Assembly (NCBI GenBank): GCA_963755825.1
Contig: CAVWLA010000001.1
Coordinates: 186,001-250,000 of the forward strand
DNA length: 64,000 nt
DNA from: DATBQN01 sp963755825
Lineage (GTDB): Bacteria; Acidobacteriota; Thermoanaerobaculia; Multivoradales; UBA5704
Direction: 5' to 3'
Every line of letters begins with the position of its first letter. Within the stretch, counting starts at the first letter, position 1. Below, piece by piece: positions 26,069 to 35,680 of the stretch. Both the position numbers and the translations under genes were made by a program. Below the pieces are notes generated by a model. That model did not search any database. It was given only the letters and a program-made list of their open reading frames with translations, and was not told the origin of the DNA.

Positions 26069-28105
26069 ATGAAGATCCAGAAGTACCAGCCGAACGACTT
26101 CGCCTACGGGATCCCCTGCCAGCCGCTCTACCCCTGGGAGGGTGTCGCCGACACCCCCTTCGGCTCGATGTGGTGCGTCGTCGAGCCGGGGAGCTCGGTC
26201 AAGACTCACAAGCATCACGAGGCGGAGACCTACATCTTCGCCCAGGGCCGCGGCATCATCCGGGTGGGCGACGAGTCCTATCCGGTGGGGCCGGGCGACG
26301 CCGTCTTCATGGACCCCTTCGAGACCCACGAGGTGGTCAACCCGCCGGGCGGCGAGACGGTCCTCTTCCTCGCCGTCTGGTGGGAGAACATGGGTCTCGC
26401 GAAGTCGTCCGGCGAGGCGATCGAGGCGGCGGCGCGCGCCTCGCGGCCGCCGCGGGTGGTGATCGTCGCGACGCCGCCCACTCCCAACGGCGATCTCCAC
26501 GTCGGGCACCTCTCCGGCCCCTACCTGGCGGCCGACATCTACAAGCGGTATCTACGCTCTCGCGGCGTCGACGCCATCTACCTCTCGGGGGCGGACGACC
26601 ACCAGAGCTACGTGCCGGCGAAGGGGCGCAAGCTCGGCCTCGCGCCGCGCGAGGTGGCGGACCGCTTCGGCGACCTGATCGAGGAGACGCTGGCGCGGGC
26701 GGAGATCGAGATGGACCTCTTCGTGCGGCCGAAGACGTCGCCGCACCACATCGCCTTCGTCGAGAGCTTCTTCAAGGAGCTCCACGCCAAGGGCGCCTTC
26801 ATCGAGAAGGAGGCGCCGGGCCTCTACTGCGAGACCTGCGAGAAGTATCTCTACGAGGCGCACGTCGGCGGCAAGTGCCCGCACTGCGGCGCCGGCGCCG
26901 ACGGCAACTCCTGCGAGCAGTGCGGCTGGCCGAATCAGGTGGTCGATCTGGTCGACCCGGCCTGCAAGGTCTGCGGCGGCCGCCCCGCCGTGCGCCCCTT
27001 CAAAAGGCTCTACTTCCCCCTCTCGCGCCATCGCGAGGCGCTCCGCGAGTGGCACCGGCGGGTGAAGATGAGCTCCCACCTGCGCACCCTCTGCACGCAG
27101 CTGATCGACGAGCTGCCGGACATCGCCGCCGGCCACCCCACCGACTGGGGGATCCCGGTGCCGGTGCCGGGCTACGGCGAGCAGACGATCTACGCCTGGC
27201 TCGAGATGGCCCCCGGCTTCCTCGCCGCCACCGACGAGGTGCTCGCCGGGCGCGGCGAGACGGCCACCTGGCGCGACGTGCTCTGCGACGACGATCACGG
27301 CCTGGTGCAGTTCTTCGGCTTCGACAACAGCTACTACTTCGCCATCCTCTTCCCGGCGCTCTGGATGGCCTACGACCCGGAGATCCGGCTGCCCACGGCC
27401 TTCGTCACCAACGAGTTCCTGCGCCTCGACGGCGCCAAGTTCTCGACCAGCCGCGGCCATGCCATCTGGGGGCACGAGTTCCTCGCCACGACGCCGGCCG
27501 ACACCGTCCGCTTCTACCTCGCCTGGGCCGGACCGGAGCGCGAGCAGACCAACTTCACGCTGCCGGAGATGGCGGCGACCGTCGAGCGCGAGCTGGTGGC
27601 GGGCTGGGAGGGCTGGCTGCGCGACCTCGGCGGCCGGCTCGAGGCCCACTACGGCGGCATCGCGCAGGGGAGCGGCGGCTGGACCGACGACCATCAGCTC
27701 TTCTTCGGCGTCCTCACCCGCGCCATCGCCGAGGTCGGCGCCTGCTACGAGGCGGAGACCTTCTCGCCGGCGCGCGCGGTGCGCCGGCTCTCCGAGCTGG
27801 TGCGCGAGGCGCGCCGCTTCGGGGTCTCCGAGCGGCACTGGGCGAAGCTCGAGGACGGCGTCGAGGAGCTGCGCAACGGCCTCGGCCTGGAGCTCGCCGC
27901 AGCGCGCAGCCTGGCCATCCTGGCGGCGCCGATCCTCCCCGACTTCTCGCGCCGCCTCTGGCAGGCCCTGGGCTACGCGGCGCCGGCCGGGCCGCTCGCC
28001 TGGGAGGACGCCCCGAGCTTCGTGCCGCACGGCAACCGTCTGGCGCTCGCCGATTTCGAGCTCGCCCCGCCGGTCGCCGTCCGCCGCGAGGCGGTCGCCG
28101 TCTGA
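26069..28105 (+). CDS. Cupin-MetRS-like fusion, candidate hydrazine (N-N bond) synthetase
   Basis: Residues 1-105 are a complete cupin. Motif 1 is G41-x5-H47-x-H49-x3-E53-x6-G60 and motif 2 holds H87-x3-N91, giving all metal ligands. From about residue 128 a class I methionyl-tRNA-synthetase-like domain follows, with TPPTPNGDLHVGHLSGP (HIGH signature), a cysteine-rich zinc insert (CETCEKY, CPHC, CEQCG, CKVCGG), and KFSTSRGHAIWG in place of KMSKS near 457. The anticodon-binding part is short. In characterised pathways (s56-p1 Spb40, pyrazomycin and formycin homologues) this bidomain enzyme joins an N-hydroxylated lysine-type amine to an amino acid to form a hydrazine. No N-hydroxylase is adjacent. 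The start ATG follows GAGAG. The reaction is inference from architecture. Confidence 0.82.
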   Translation: MKIQKYQPNDFAYGIPCQPLYPWEGVADTPFGSMWCVVEPGSSVKTHKHHEAETYIFAQGRGIIRVGDESYPVGPGDAVFMDPFETHEVVNPPGGETVLFLAVWWENMGLAKSSGEAIEAAARASRPPRVVIVATPPTPNGDLHVGHLSGPYLAADIYKRYLRSRGVDAIYLSGADDHQSYVPAKGRKLGLAPREVADRFGDLIEETLARAEIEMDLFVRPKTSPHHIAFVESFFKELHAKGAFIEKEAPGLYCETCEKYLYEAHVGGKCPHCGAGADGNSCEQCGWPNQVVDLVDPACKVCGGRPAVRPFKRLYFPLSRHREALREWHRRVKMSSHLRTLCTQLIDELPDIAAGHPTDWGIPVPVPGYGEQTIYAWLEMAPGFLAATDEVLAGRGETATWRDVLCDDDHGLVQFFGFDNSYYFAILFPALWMAYDPEIRLPTAFVTNEFLRLDGAKFSTSRGHAIWGHEFLATTPADTVRFYLAWAGPEREQTNFTLPEMAATVERELVAGWEGWLRDLGGRLEAHYGGIAQGSGGWTDDHQLFFGVLTRAIAEVGACYEAETFSPARAVRRLSELVREARRFGVSERHWAKLEDGVEELRNGLGLELAAARSLAILAAPILPDFSRRLWQALGYAAPAGPLAWEDAPSFVPHGNRLALADFELAPPVAVRREAVAV

Positions 28106-28248
28106 AGCAAGCTTCGGTGCACAGAGACCGGCCGGGGCCGCGCGGAGCTCCGCTCGGCCGCGGCTCGCCGGCGCCGGCCGCGCCGCCGCCCGCCGGGGAT
28201 AGGATGCGTCGGTTCGACGTTCGTCTCCCACTCCCTGGAGGATCGCGG

Positions 28249-31200
28249 ATGCGCCGATTCGCTCTTGCCGTACTGCTGTCGTCGGTCGGCCTCACGGCCG
28301 GTCTCGGAGCCGGTCTTGCGACCCCGCTGGCGGCGGAGAGCCGCGTTCCCGTCGGGCTCGAGCCCGATCGGAGCCAGCCCATCGACGCCGACGCCACGGC
28401 GCGGATCCGCAGATACACGACGGCGCCGGAGTTCAACTCGCGGCTCACCGACTACCTGCCGGCCTCGCCGACGGTGCCGAGCCCGAGCGCCGTCCTCGGC
28501 GACGTCGCCGGGGCGCCGGGGATCCTCCCCTACACGGCGGAGGTGAACCGCTACTTCCGCCTGCTCGCGGCGGCCAGCCCGCGGGTGCGGGTGGTCTCGA
28601 TCGGGATGAGCGAGGAGGGTCGCGAACGGCTTGCCGTCGCTGTCAGCTCGGAGGCGAACCTGGCGCACCAGCAGGAGAACGACGCGCGCCTCGCCCAGCT
28701 CGCCGATCCGCGCCTCTCCAAGCTCGACGAACGGCGGGCCGCGGAGCTCGCCGCTTCGAGCGTCCCCGTCTACTACATCACCGGCACCATCCACTCGCCG
28801 GAGACCGGCGCCCCCACCGCCCTGATGGAGCTCGCCTACCGCCTGGCGGTCGACGAGAGCCCCTACATCCGCGGCATCCGCGAGCACGTCATCACCCTCA
28901 TCACGCCGGTCGTCGAGGTCGACGGCCGCGACCGCATGGTCGACCTCTATCGCTGGCACCTGGCGCATCCGAAGGCGAACCGGCCGCAGCTCGAGTACTG
29001 GGGGCACTACGTCGCCCACGACAACAACCGCGACGCCATGGGGATGACGCTGTCGCTCTCCCGCCAGGTGCTCGACACCTATCTCGGCTGGCACGCGCAG
29101 GTGCTCCACGACCTCCACGAGTCGGTGCCGTTCCTCTACGACAACACGGTGGGCGACGGGCCGTACAACGCCTGGATCGATCCCATCCTCACCAACGAAT
29201 GGCAGCTCTTCGGCTGGACCAACGTGGCGGAGATGGGGAAGCTCGGCATGCCGGGGGTCTTCACCCACGGCGAGTTCGACACCTGGAGCCCCGGCTACCT
29301 GATGTTCCTGGCGGCGATGCACAACGGCGTCTCGCGGCTCTACGAGACCTTCGGCAACGCCGGCGCCGACACCGAGACGCGCACCATCGGCGCCGACGAG
29401 GCGACCCGCACCTGGTACCGCCAGGACCCGCCCTACCGCACCGTCTCCTGGTCGCAGCGCAACAACAACAATTACGAGGAGACCGGCCTCCTCGTCTCGC
29501 TGGCCTTCGTGGCGGAGAACCGCGAGCTGCTGCTGCGCAACTTCTGGGAGAAGAGCAAGCGCTCGATCGCCAAACCCGAGCGCGAGGGGCCGGCGGCCTG
29601 GATCCTCCCCGCCGGCGACCGCCGCCCCGGCGCCCAGGCCGAGCTCGTCCGCATCCTCGAGCTCCAGCACGTCGAGGTGTGGCGCGCCGAGCGGCCGTTC
29701 ACCGTCGCCGTGGAAAGCGCCGCGAAGCCCGCCGCCAAGCCCGCGCACGGCGGCGCCGCGGCGCCGGCCGCATCGGCCGCCAAGCCGACGCGGACGTTCC
29801 CCGCCGGCAGCTACGTCGTGCGCATGGACCAGCCCTACAGCCGCGCCGCCGACGCTCTCCTCGATCGCCAGTACTGGAGCCCGGGCGACGCCCAGAAGCA
29901 CCCCTACGACGACACCGGCTGGTGCTTCCCGGCGCTCTTCGATACCGAGGCGGTGCGGGTCACCGACCGCGCCGTGCTGGCGGCGCCGATGGGCCGCGTC
30001 GAGGCGCCGCTGCGGGCGCCCGCCGCCGGCGCCGGCGACGGCGGCCCCCTCCTCCTCGTCGCCCAGCATGGCGACGACGCCATGCTCACCCTGCGCTATT
30101 CCATGGGCGATGCGGCGGTCACCGCGGCGGCGGCGCCGTTCCGCGCCGCCGGGCGCGACTACCCGCGCGGCACCTGGCTGGTGCGCGGCCTCGAGGGCGA
30201 CGCCCGCGCCTCCTTCGAGCGCGCGGCGCGGGAGGCCGGCGTCGCCGTCGACTCCGCCGCTGCGGCCGCCGTGGGAAAGGTCGCCACGCGCGCGCTGGCG
30301 AAGCCGCGCATCGCCCTCCTGCACACCTGGATCGACACCCAGACCGAGGGCTGGTGGCGCCAGCGGCTCGATCTCCTGAAGGTCCCCTACAGCTACATCA
30401 GCACCCAGGACGTCGCCCGCGAGGCGGCTCTCGGCTCCCGCTTCGACGTCATCCTCTTCCCGCCGGTGGGCCTCGACGACCCGCTGCAGATGGTGAGCGG
30501 CCTGCCGGCCTCGGGCGAGGTGATGCCGTGGAAGACGACGGTGGAGACGCCCAACATCGGCCGCATCGACTCGACCGACGATCCGCGGCCGGGCCTCGGC
30601 TTCGCCGGGCTCGACCACCTGCGCCGCTTCGTCGAGCAGGGCGGGCTCCTCGTCGCCGTCGACGACACCGCCCGCCTCCTGGTCATGACGGGGATGGCCC
30701 CCGGCGTCCGCGTCGCCGACCCCAAGGGCGTGCGGGTCGTCGGCAGCATCCTCGACGCGCGCTTCCCGGACCCCGCGTCGCCGATCGCCGACGGCTTCGG
30801 CGACCGGCTGTCGGTCTACAGCGCCGGCGGCCTCAGCTTCGAGCTCAGCGAGGCGGCCGCCGGCGGTTGGGCGAAGGACGAGGAGGAGCGCCCCACCGGC
30901 CGCGGCGGCCCCCACGACGTGGATGCGGCGCAGGGGCGGCCGGGCCAGCCGCCGCCGCCCGAGCCGGCGAAGTTCGAGCGCTGGGAGGCGCGGCCGCTGA
31001 CCCCCGAGGAGCGGCGCGACAACCCGGCGGTGCTCCCCGCCGAGCTGCGGCCGCGGGCGCTCCTCCGCTTCGGCGATGCCGACGACCTGCTGGTCTCCGG
31101 CCTCCTCGACCACGGCGCCGAGCTGGCGGGGCGCGCCGCGGTGGTCGAGGTCCCGCTCGGCAAGGGGCACCTGCTGCTCTTCGCCATCAACCCGATCTAC

Positions 31201-31302
31201 CGCGGCGCCACGATCGGCAGCCACCCCCTGGTGTGGAACGCCATCTTCCAGCACCAGTCCTTCGCCCCGCCGCCGGCCGCCGCCCAGGCCGCCCCTCACT
31301 GA
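28249..31302 (+). CDS. Exported M14-family zinc carboxypeptidase, large form
   Basis: The 1017-residue protein starts at an ATG behind CTGGAGGATC; an earlier in-frame ATG at 28204 lacks such a site. A signal peptide (LAVLLSSVGLTAGLGAGLATPLAAE) leads into the M14 domain: the zinc motif HSPE in YYITGTIHSPETGAP (around residue 180), substrate-binding HDNNRDAM, and HDLHESVP, the third ligand region. The long C-terminal half has no clear catalytic motif and may be a glutamine-amidotransferase-like Rossmann region (RIALLHTWIDTQTEGWWRQR, RFDVILFPPVG), as in related Acidobacteriota peptidases. It should act in the periplasm or outside the cell on peptides. It stands alone, 143 bp behind the cupin-MetRS gene. 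Confidence 0.88.
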   Translation: MRRFALAVLLSSVGLTAGLGAGLATPLAAESRVPVGLEPDRSQPIDADATARIRRYTTAPEFNSRLTDYLPASPTVPSPSAVLGDVAGAPGILPYTAEVNRYFRLLAAASPRVRVVSIGMSEEGRERLAVAVSSEANLAHQQENDARLAQLADPRLSKLDERRAAELAASSVPVYYITGTIHSPETGAPTALMELAYRLAVDESPYIRGIREHVITLITPVVEVDGRDRMVDLYRWHLAHPKANRPQLEYWGHYVAHDNNRDAMGMTLSLSRQVLDTYLGWHAQVLHDLHESVPFLYDNTVGDGPYNAWIDPILTNEWQLFGWTNVAEMGKLGMPGVFTHGEFDTWSPGYLMFLAAMHNGVSRLYETFGNAGADTETRTIGADEATRTWYRQDPPYRTVSWSQRNNNNYEETGLLVSLAFVAENRELLLRNFWEKSKRSIAKPEREGPAAWILPAGDRRPGAQAELVRILELQHVEVWRAERPFTVAVESAAKPAAKPAHGGAAAPAASAAKPTRTFPAGSYVVRMDQPYSRAADALLDRQYWSPGDAQKHPYDDTGWCFPALFDTEAVRVTDRAVLAAPMGRVEAPLRAPAAGAGDGGPLLLVAQHGDDAMLTLRYSMGDAAVTAAAAPFRAAGRDYPRGTWLVRGLEGDARASFERAAREAGVAVDSAAAAAVGKVATRALAKPRIALLHTWIDTQTEGWWRQRLDLLKVPYSYISTQDVAREAALGSRFDVILFPPVGLDDPLQMVSGLPASGEVMPWKTTVETPNIGRIDSTDDPRPGLGFAGLDHLRRFVEQGGLLVAVDDTARLLVMTGMAPGVRVADPKGVRVVGSILDARFPDPASPIADGFGDRLSVYSAGGLSFELSEAAAGGWAKDEEERPTGRGGPHDVDAAQGRPGQPPPPEPAKFERWEARPLTPEERRDNPAVLPAELRPRALLRFGDADDLLVSGLLDHGAELAGRAAVVEVPLGKGHLLLFAINPIYRGATIGSHPLVWNAIFQHQSFAPPPAAAQAAPH

Positions 31303-31432
31303 GGTCGGCCGGCCGAGCGGACTTCGGTTAGGATCGGCAGAAATAACCGAATAGGCGCTCGGCCGCGCCGCTGCCTCGCCGCTCGCAGGCGGAGCGGGTG
31401 GCGGGGGAGCGGGCGAGCGGAGGAGACCTGCC

Positions 31433-33559
31433 ATGAGATGGCTGCAGCGAGCCTGGGACATGCTGCGCACGGCGTACTTCTTCCTGAAGCCGGTCCGCTT
31501 CGTCATCCTGCCGCTGGCGTTGCTCCTCTTCGCGCTCATCGCCTCGGACCAGGGGCAGGACGCGGTCCGCTCGATGGTCGAGCTCGATCCGCGCTGTCCG
31601 CGCTTCGGGCGCCTCATCCTCTTCCTCGTCGTCACCTGCCTGACGGCGGTGCAGGCCTGGTACTGGTCGCGGCAGCTCCTCCTCGTCGGCCGCGCCGCCG
31701 CCGCATCGGCGAGCCATCCGCGGAGCGAGAAGTGGCTGCCGCGCCTGCTCGGCGCCGCTGTCTTCCTGATCGCCATCGGCGCCTTGGCGCGGGCGGCCTT
31801 CCTCGCCTGGAGCGGCAGCCTCGACTACACCGGCCGCATCATCCTCGGCACCTCGGCGCTCCTCGTCCTCCTCCTCGTCGGCTTCCTCCGCGCCGTGGTG
31901 GTCCGCCGCCGCCGCCTCGGCGCCTATGCCCACGTCGAGACGCCCCAGCAGCTCGGCCCGGCGACGCTCTGGTTCCTCCGCATCACCGCCATCCTCGCCG
32001 CGCTCTTCGCCGTCCTCACCGCCCTCTGGCCGCTCCTCGCCGGCCTCTGGTTCCAGTCGCCGTCGCTCCTCATGCTCTCGGCGATGCTGTGGATCGGCCT
32101 GGGGAGCTTCGTCGCCTACATCTTCGACGCCCACCGCGTGCCGCTGGTCGCCACCTTCCTCATCATCGCCATCGCCTTCAGCGGCTGGAACGACAATCAC
32201 GCGGTGCGCACGCTCGACGGCGCTCTGCCGGCGCGCCAGCCGGTCGACAAGACCTTCGCGGCCTGGTACGCGCGCCTCGCCGCGAAGTACCCGAACGAGC
32301 CGGCGCCGCCGGTCTTCGTCGTCGCCACGGAGGGCGGCGGCATCCGCGCCGCCTACTGGACGGCCGCCGTGCTGGCGGCGATCGAGGACAAGGCGCCGGC
32401 GTTCTCGGACCACCTCTTCGCCATCAGCAGCGTCTCCGGCGGCTCGCTCGGCGGCGCCGTCTTCACGGCGCTGGTGGCCGATCACGCGCGCATCGGGGTG
32501 GTCGACGACTGCCGCGGCCCGGTGATGGACCGCTCCTACCGCGCCGCCGCCAAGCAGATGCTGGCCTACGACTTCCTGGCGCCGACGCTCGCCTCGATGC
32601 TGCACGCCGACCTCCTGCAGCGTTTCCTGCCGATCGGCTTCATCCCGGACCGCGCCAGAGCGCTCGAGACCGGCTGGGAGAACGCCTGGCGCACACGCCT
32701 GCGGACGGCCGCCGGCGCCGACGAGTTCTTCGCCGGCGGCATGCTCCACATGTACGCCGAGCAGCCCGCCGCGCTGCTGCCGTCGCTGTTCCTGAACGGC
32801 ACCTCGGTCGAGATCGGCAACCGGCTGATCGCCAGCAACTGCGATCTCCGCGACGGCCAGATCCCCGATGCCGTCGACCTCTTCGCCCGTCTCGGGCGGG
32901 ACATGCGGCTGAGCACGGCGGCGCACAATAGCGCCCGCTTCACCTACGTGTCGCCGGCCGGCGCGGTGCATGGACCTCTGGGAGAGCTGGTGGGCCACGT
33001 CGTCGACGGCGGCTACTTCGAGAACTCCGGCGCCGCCACCGCCGCCAACGTCATCGAGCGCATACCGCCCAGCCGCCCGGGCGGCGAGCCGCTGCCGATC
33101 CACCTCATCCTCATCAAGTTCGAGGAGGTCGGCGCCGCCGGTTGCACGCCGGTGCCGGTGCCCGCGCCGGGACCGACGCGCTTCATGAACGAGCTGCTGT
33201 CGCCGCTCCGCGCCCTCGGTGCGACGCGCGGCGCGCGCGGCGTCCTCGCCTACGAGGAGGCGAAGCTGCTCGCGCGGGTGGTGCCCCACGAGTTCATCCT
33301 GACGCAGAACCGCTACGGCCTCCGCATGCCGCTCGGTTGGTTGCTCTCCGAGCGCACGAGGAACGCCATCGACCTCGAGGTCGGCCCGGAGGTCCCGCCC
33401 GGCATCGACTGCGTGCTGGTGCCGGCGGTGACGCAGAACCGCGATCAGCTGCTGGGGATCGCCAAGCTGCTGAGCCCGACCCTGCTGCGGGCGGTGGCGC
33501 CGAGCGTCGATCCGGTGCAGCGCGGCGCGGCGCTCAGCGAGTCGAAGGCCAAGCAGTAG
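31433..33559 (+). CDS. Membrane-anchored patatin-like phospholipase
   Basis: This 708-residue protein has about seven N-terminal membrane segments (residues about 20-270), then a patatin domain. The oxyanion motif is GGGIRAAYW (about 301), the nucleophile elbow SVSGGSLGG (about 333) and the catalytic dyad Asp in VDGGYFENSG (about 525). Patatins hydrolyse acyl lipids with a Ser-Asp dyad. This arrangement, a multi-helix N-terminus with a C-terminal lipase on one chain, is seen in many environmental bacteria without a defined role. No partner gene is evident, and the gene ends facing a convergent peroxiredoxin gene with a hairpin between. Confidence 0.9.
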   Translation: MRWLQRAWDMLRTAYFFLKPVRFVILPLALLLFALIASDQGQDAVRSMVELDPRCPRFGRLILFLVVTCLTAVQAWYWSRQLLLVGRAAAASASHPRSEKWLPRLLGAAVFLIAIGALARAAFLAWSGSLDYTGRIILGTSALLVLLLVGFLRAVVVRRRRLGAYAHVETPQQLGPATLWFLRITAILAALFAVLTALWPLLAGLWFQSPSLLMLSAMLWIGLGSFVAYIFDAHRVPLVATFLIIAIAFSGWNDNHAVRTLDGALPARQPVDKTFAAWYARLAAKYPNEPAPPVFVVATEGGGIRAAYWTAAVLAAIEDKAPAFSDHLFAISSVSGGSLGGAVFTALVADHARIGVVDDCRGPVMDRSYRAAAKQMLAYDFLAPTLASMLHADLLQRFLPIGFIPDRARALETGWENAWRTRLRTAAGADEFFAGGMLHMYAEQPAALLPSLFLNGTSVEIGNRLIASNCDLRDGQIPDAVDLFARLGRDMRLSTAAHNSARFTYVSPAGAVHGPLGELVGHVVDGGYFENSGAATAANVIERIPPSRPGGEPLPIHLILIKFEEVGAAGCTPVPVPAPGPTRFMNELLSPLRALGATRGARGVLAYEEAKLLARVVPHEFILTQNRYGLRMPLGWLLSERTRNAIDLEVGPEVPPGIDCVLVPAVTQNRDQLLGIAKLLSPTLLRAVAPSVDPVQRGAALSESKAKQ

Positions 33560-33595
33560 TCAGGGAGGGGGCGGAGAGGGGGAGACGGGGAAGCC

Positions 33596-33624
33596 CGCTC
33601 GGGGCGGCACCGCCACCCCGAGCG
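33596..33624. terminator. Hairpin between convergent genes
   Basis: The arms CGCTCGGGG (33596-33604) and CCCCGAGCG (33616-33624) pair perfectly, and GGC-ACC-GCC inside can extend the stem. It is centred between a plus-strand stop at 33559 and a minus-strand stop at 33633, so it is a probable bidirectional terminator, though without a T-run. Confidence 0.6.
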
Positions 33625-33632
33625 TCGTCGGC

Positions 33633-34202
33633 TCACGGCTTCTGCAGGCTGGCGAGGGCGGCGAGGACCTCCTCGCTGTGGGCGTTCGGCTTGACGCCGG
33701 TGTAGACCTTGGCGATCTTGCCCTGCGGGTCGATGAGGAAGGTGTTGCGCGCCGCGAGCTTCGTGCCGTTGTACTCCATCGTCGAGCCGTACCGCGACAC
33801 CACCTGCGCGTCGGGATCGGCGAGCAGCTTGAAGCTCAGGCCCTCCTTGGCGCAGAAGCTCTTGTGCGAGTCCGCGGTGTCGACGCTGACGCCGAGGATG
33901 ACGGCGTGGGCCGCCTCGTACTTGGCGATGTCGCGCTGGAAGTTCTTCGCCTCGAGGGTGCAGCCGCTGGTGAAGTCCTTGGGATAGAAGTAGAGCACCA
34001 CCCACCTGCCCTGGAAGTCCTTGAGGCTGGCGGGATGGCCTTCGCTGCTGGTGAGTGTGAAGTCCGGCGCCGGCGCGCCGACCGCCGGCATGCCGGCGGC
34101 CATCGCCGCCGCGGCGGCGCGAGCGGCGGGGACGGCCAGGATCGCGGTGGCGAGCGCCGCGAGGGTGAGGAGAGAGAGGGAGAAGCGTCGAGCCGTGGTC
34201 AT
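33633..34202 (-). CDS. Exported Bcp/AhpC-type peroxiredoxin
   Basis: The 189-residue protein has a signal peptide (LSLLTLAALATAILAVPAARA) and a thioredoxin-fold peroxiredoxin domain: APAPDFTLTSSEGHPASL, VVLYFYPKDFTSGC81TLEAKNF with the peroxidatic Cys, and the conserved Arg in RNTFLIDPQGKIAKVY. The Cys five residues further on that serves as resolving Cys in alpha-type Bcp is missing. C116 (KSFCAKEG) may serve, or an external thiol. It would reduce peroxides in the periplasm. The neighbouring genes on the same strand are separate lipoprotein and membrane genes. Confidence 0.92.
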   Translation of the reverse strand: MTTARRFSLSLLTLAALATAILAVPAARAAAAAMAAGMPAVGAPAPDFTLTSSEGHPASLKDFQGRWVVLYFYPKDFTSGCTLEAKNFQRDIAKYEAAHAVILGVSVDTADSHKSFCAKEGLSFKLLADPDAQVVSRYGSTMEYNGTKLAARNTFLIDPQGKIAKVYTGVKPNAHSEEVLAALASLQKP

Positions 34203-34261
34203 GTCGTTGTCTCCGCTGGGATGGATGGGGTGCTGCGCCGGTGGAGTCTAGCAGGGCGGTT

Positions 34262-35122
34262 TCAGGGGCGGCGGGCCCCGACCTCGGCCTTGTCCCCCGC
34301 CGGCTCGGGGCCCGGCTTGCTCTGGGCGAGCAGCCAGCGCCAGAGCTCAGGATTGGCGTAGGCGCGGTCCCAGGCGTCGTGGCCGACGCCGGGGTACTCG
34401 GTGTAGCGGGTGGGGGAGCCGGCGGCCCGCAGCGCCGCCACCATGCGGCGCGACTGCTCGACGGGGACCTCGCCGTCGCGCTCGCCGTGGAAAGCCCACA
34501 CCGGCGTGCCGGCGATCTCGCGCGCCAGGGCGGCGAAGGGGTCGGGGCTGGCGACGAGGGCCGCGAGGCTCGGCGAGGCGTCGGCGGGGAGCGGGTCGTC
34601 CGCCGCCGGCCGCACCTCGCCGCAGATCGGCACCACGGCGGCGAAGCGGCGGTCGCGCGCCAGGTACCAGGCGCCGGAGCCGCCCATCGAGATGCCGGTG
34701 AGGTAGAGCCGGCGCGGGTCGCCATGGAACTCGGCGACGGCCTGCTCGAGCGCCGCCAGCGCCTGCCGCGCCATCGGCCCCACCCACTCCCGGTCGCGCC
34801 GGCACTGCGGGAAGACGACGATCGCCGGCACGCGATCGGGGTGATCGAGCACGAACGGCCCGAGCCCGGACGTCGCCTGCGCCACGTCGTCGTCGCCGCG
34901 CTCGTCGCTGCCATGGAGCGAGAGGACGACGGGCCAGGAGCCCTCCGCGCGGTAGCCGACGGGGAGGAACACCCGATACCGATAGGCCACCCCGTCGACC
35001 GTCACCGCCCGCTCGACCAGCCGCCGCTCCACCCGTGCGGCGAGGTATCGCGAGCCGCAGCGGGAGAGAGCGCAGCCGGCGAGAACCAGCAGGCAGGCGG
35101 CGGCGCGGCGTCGGTGCGACAT
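34262..35122 (-). CDS. Lipoprotein alpha/beta-hydrolase (feruloyl-esterase/PHB-depolymerase-like)
   Basis: From the ATG at 35122 the product begins with a lipoprotein signal (RRRAAACLLVLAGC, lipobox LAGC). The hydrolase core shows the strand PVVLSLHGSDERG, the nucleophile elbow YLTGISMGGSGAW, the Asp in FHGERDGEVPVEQSRRM and the His in PGVGHDAWDRAYANPELW, a complete Ser-Asp-His triad. Such proteins are exported esterases acting on polysaccharide acyl groups or polyesters. A small membrane coiled-coil gene lies 25 bp upstream on the same strand. Confidence 0.88.
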   Translation of the reverse strand: MSHRRRAAACLLVLAGCALSRCGSRYLAARVERRLVERAVTVDGVAYRYRVFLPVGYRAEGSWPVVLSLHGSDERGDDDVAQATSGLGPFVLDHPDRVPAIVVFPQCRRDREWVGPMARQALAALEQAVAEFHGDPRRLYLTGISMGGSGAWYLARDRRFAAVVPICGEVRPAADDPLPADASPSLAALVASPDPFAALAREIAGTPVWAFHGERDGEVPVEQSRRMVAALRAAGSPTRYTEYPGVGHDAWDRAYANPELWRWLLAQSKPGPEPAGDKAEVGARRP

Positions 35123-35147
35123 GGCGAGCGGGCGGCGGGCCCCGTCG

Positions 35148-35567
35148 CTACGGCTGCGGCGCGGGCTTACAATCACCGGTGGCGTAGTCCAGCGAGCGAT
35201 GGAGGCTCTGCTCGCAGACGAGGATCTCGATCTGCTTCTCGCGATCGAGCCGCCGGTCGCGCTCGGTCTCGAGCTCCTTCTCGAGCATCTCTTTCAGGAG
35301 CCCGTTGTCCCGCTGCCACTCCTGCCTTTCGGCCGCGATCTTGCGATCGACGTCGGCGCCCATGGTCATCGTCAAGGTCTGCGCCGAGGTGCGCGTGGTG
35401 TTGAGGCCGATCCAGAGAGACAGGAGCAGGGCGACGCCCGAGAGGCCAAGGCTGATCCAGGCAGACCAGTGCGGCGCCGGAGCCCTGCCCCGGGGAGGGT
35501 GCGGCGAAGTCCCCGCACCGCCATTCGACTCGGAGTTCGCCGAACGATTCGGCTCTGCCTCAGGCAT
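35148..35567 (-). CDS. Single-pass membrane protein with coiled coil, unknown function
   Basis: The 139-residue protein has a Pro/Ser/Gly-rich cytoplasmic N-terminus (about 35 residues), one helix (WISLGLSGVALLLSLWIGL, about 37-55), and then a charged helical region (VDRKIAAERQEWQRDNGLLK, EKELETERDRRLDREKQI) that should form a coiled coil. Two C-terminal cysteines (LVCEQ, GDCKP) could pair. GGAAG lies 6 bp before the ATG. No family recognised. It is probably cotranscribed with the downstream esterase. Confidence 0.75.
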   Translation of the reverse strand: MPEAEPNRSANSESNGGAGTSPHPPRGRAPAPHWSAWISLGLSGVALLLSLWIGLNTTRTSAQTLTMTMGADVDRKIAAERQEWQRDNGLLKEMLEKELETERDRRLDREKQIEILVCEQSLHRSLDYATGDCKPAPQP

Positions 35568-35680
35568 CTTCCCGCTTCCTCCTTCGCCCCACCGGCAGGC
35601 TCATCTCAGGCACAGAGACACGAATCGCCTAGCCCGTAAGCAAAACAGGCTAGGCGGTCAGGGCGGCTCGGTTGCGCTCG

